NCBI GenBank assembly: GCA_021774205.1
Contig: JAJFJI010000037.1
Coordinates: 1 to 5,898 of the forward strand
Reading direction: 5' to 3'
Length of the DNA: 5,898 nt
Source of the DNA: Nitrosomonas sp.
Lineage (GTDB): Bacteria; Pseudomonadota; Gammaproteobacteria; Burkholderiales; Nitrosomonadaceae
Each line of letters opens with the position of its first letter. Position 1 is the first letter of the stretch. The position numbers were made by a program, and so were the translations under genes. The notes beneath the pieces are model-generated. The model was not told the origin of the DNA. It ran no database searches and saw only the letters and a list, made by a program, of their open reading frames with translations. Below are positions 5,722 through 5,898 of the stretch, piece after piece.

Positions 5722-5898
5722 ATGACAGTCAAACAAAAACCTAAATTGGCAGTTTGGAAATTTGCTTCTTGTGACGGTTGCCAGTTGAGCCTGCTGGATT
5801 GCGAAGACGAATTACTTATGGTTGCCAATGAAATCGAAATCGCCAATTTCCCCGAAGCTACGCGCGCGGTGATCAAAGGTCCTTACGATCTTTCGCTG
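5722..5898 (+). CDS. hydD: Group 3b [NiFe] hydrogenase delta (small) subunit, N-terminal part
   Basis: The ATG at 5722 directly follows the gamma stop codon, and a GGGAGG site lies 5-6 nt upstream inside the gamma gene. Only the first 59 residues are in the window; the frame is open to the cut edge. The start KLAVWKFASCDGCQLSLLDC (residues 8-27) is typical of the NADH:quinone oxidoreductase 20 kDa/hydrogenase small subunit family. Cys17 and Cys20 supply the CxxC pair that binds the [4Fe-4S] cluster nearest the NiFe site. There is no twin-arginine signal, as expected for a cytosolic group 3 enzyme. The catalytic alpha subunit should follow downstream. Confidence 0.9.
   Translation, partial: MTVKQKPKLAVWKFASCDGCQLSLLDCEDELLMVANEIEIANFPEATRAVIKGPYDLSL

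Overview
The window reads as a piece of a proteobacterial chromosome. A gammaproteobacterial methanotroph or a related sulfur or nitrogen oxidiser is my best guess. This rests on three things: a small secreted protein of the exosortase-associated TIGR04073 type, a YfcH-type SDR epimerase, and a bacterial group 3b [NiFe] hydrogenase operon. It is inference from family distribution, not proof; there is no rRNA or other phylogenetic marker here.

Layout, all genes on the + strand. Bases 1-167 carry no convincing gene but end in a good sigma70-like promoter (TTGATG, 16 bp, TATAAT). This promoter sits almost on top of a small secreted protein gene (180-542). The 181 bp gap that follows holds a long imperfect inverted repeat (570-637) that looks like a REP/MITE-type palindrome. 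Next is a 491-residue predicted lipoprotein of unknown function (724-2199) with a striking His-x-Cys-x-Cys-x-His cluster, and then a TIGR01777/YfcH-family NAD(P)-binding epimerase (2265-3164). The 62 bp between this gene and the hydrogenase carry two tiny overlapping reading frames, each joined to the next by an ATGA stop-start overlap. The second runs into the ATG of the first hydrogenase gene.

From 3227 to the right edge is a tightly packed operon: the beta iron-sulfur subunit (3227-4399), a stand-alone cyclic-nucleotide-binding-fold protein with no DNA-binding domain (4410-4871), the gamma FAD/NAD(P)H/[2Fe-2S] subunit (4882-5721), and the start of the delta (small) hydrogenase subunit (5722 to the cut edge). 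Apart from the inserted cyclic-nucleotide-fold gene, this is the beta-gamma-delta-alpha order of the archaeal sulfhydrogenase (Pyrococcus furiosus hydBGDA). The [NiFe] alpha subunit should lie just downstream. In the expected complex, electrons pass between the NiFe site (alpha), the delta and beta Fe-S clusters and the gamma flavin, which exchanges hydride with NADP(H) in the cytoplasm.

The most unusual element is the cyclic-nucleotide-fold protein inside the hydrogenase operon. Its phosphate-binding cassette lacks the canonical Gly-Glu-Leu signature, so it may be a structural or ligand-divergent partner of the hydrogenase and not a transcription factor. Hand counts of a few sampled lines give about 44% G+C in the epimerase gene against about 55% in the hydrogenase genes, consistent with a different history for the operon.
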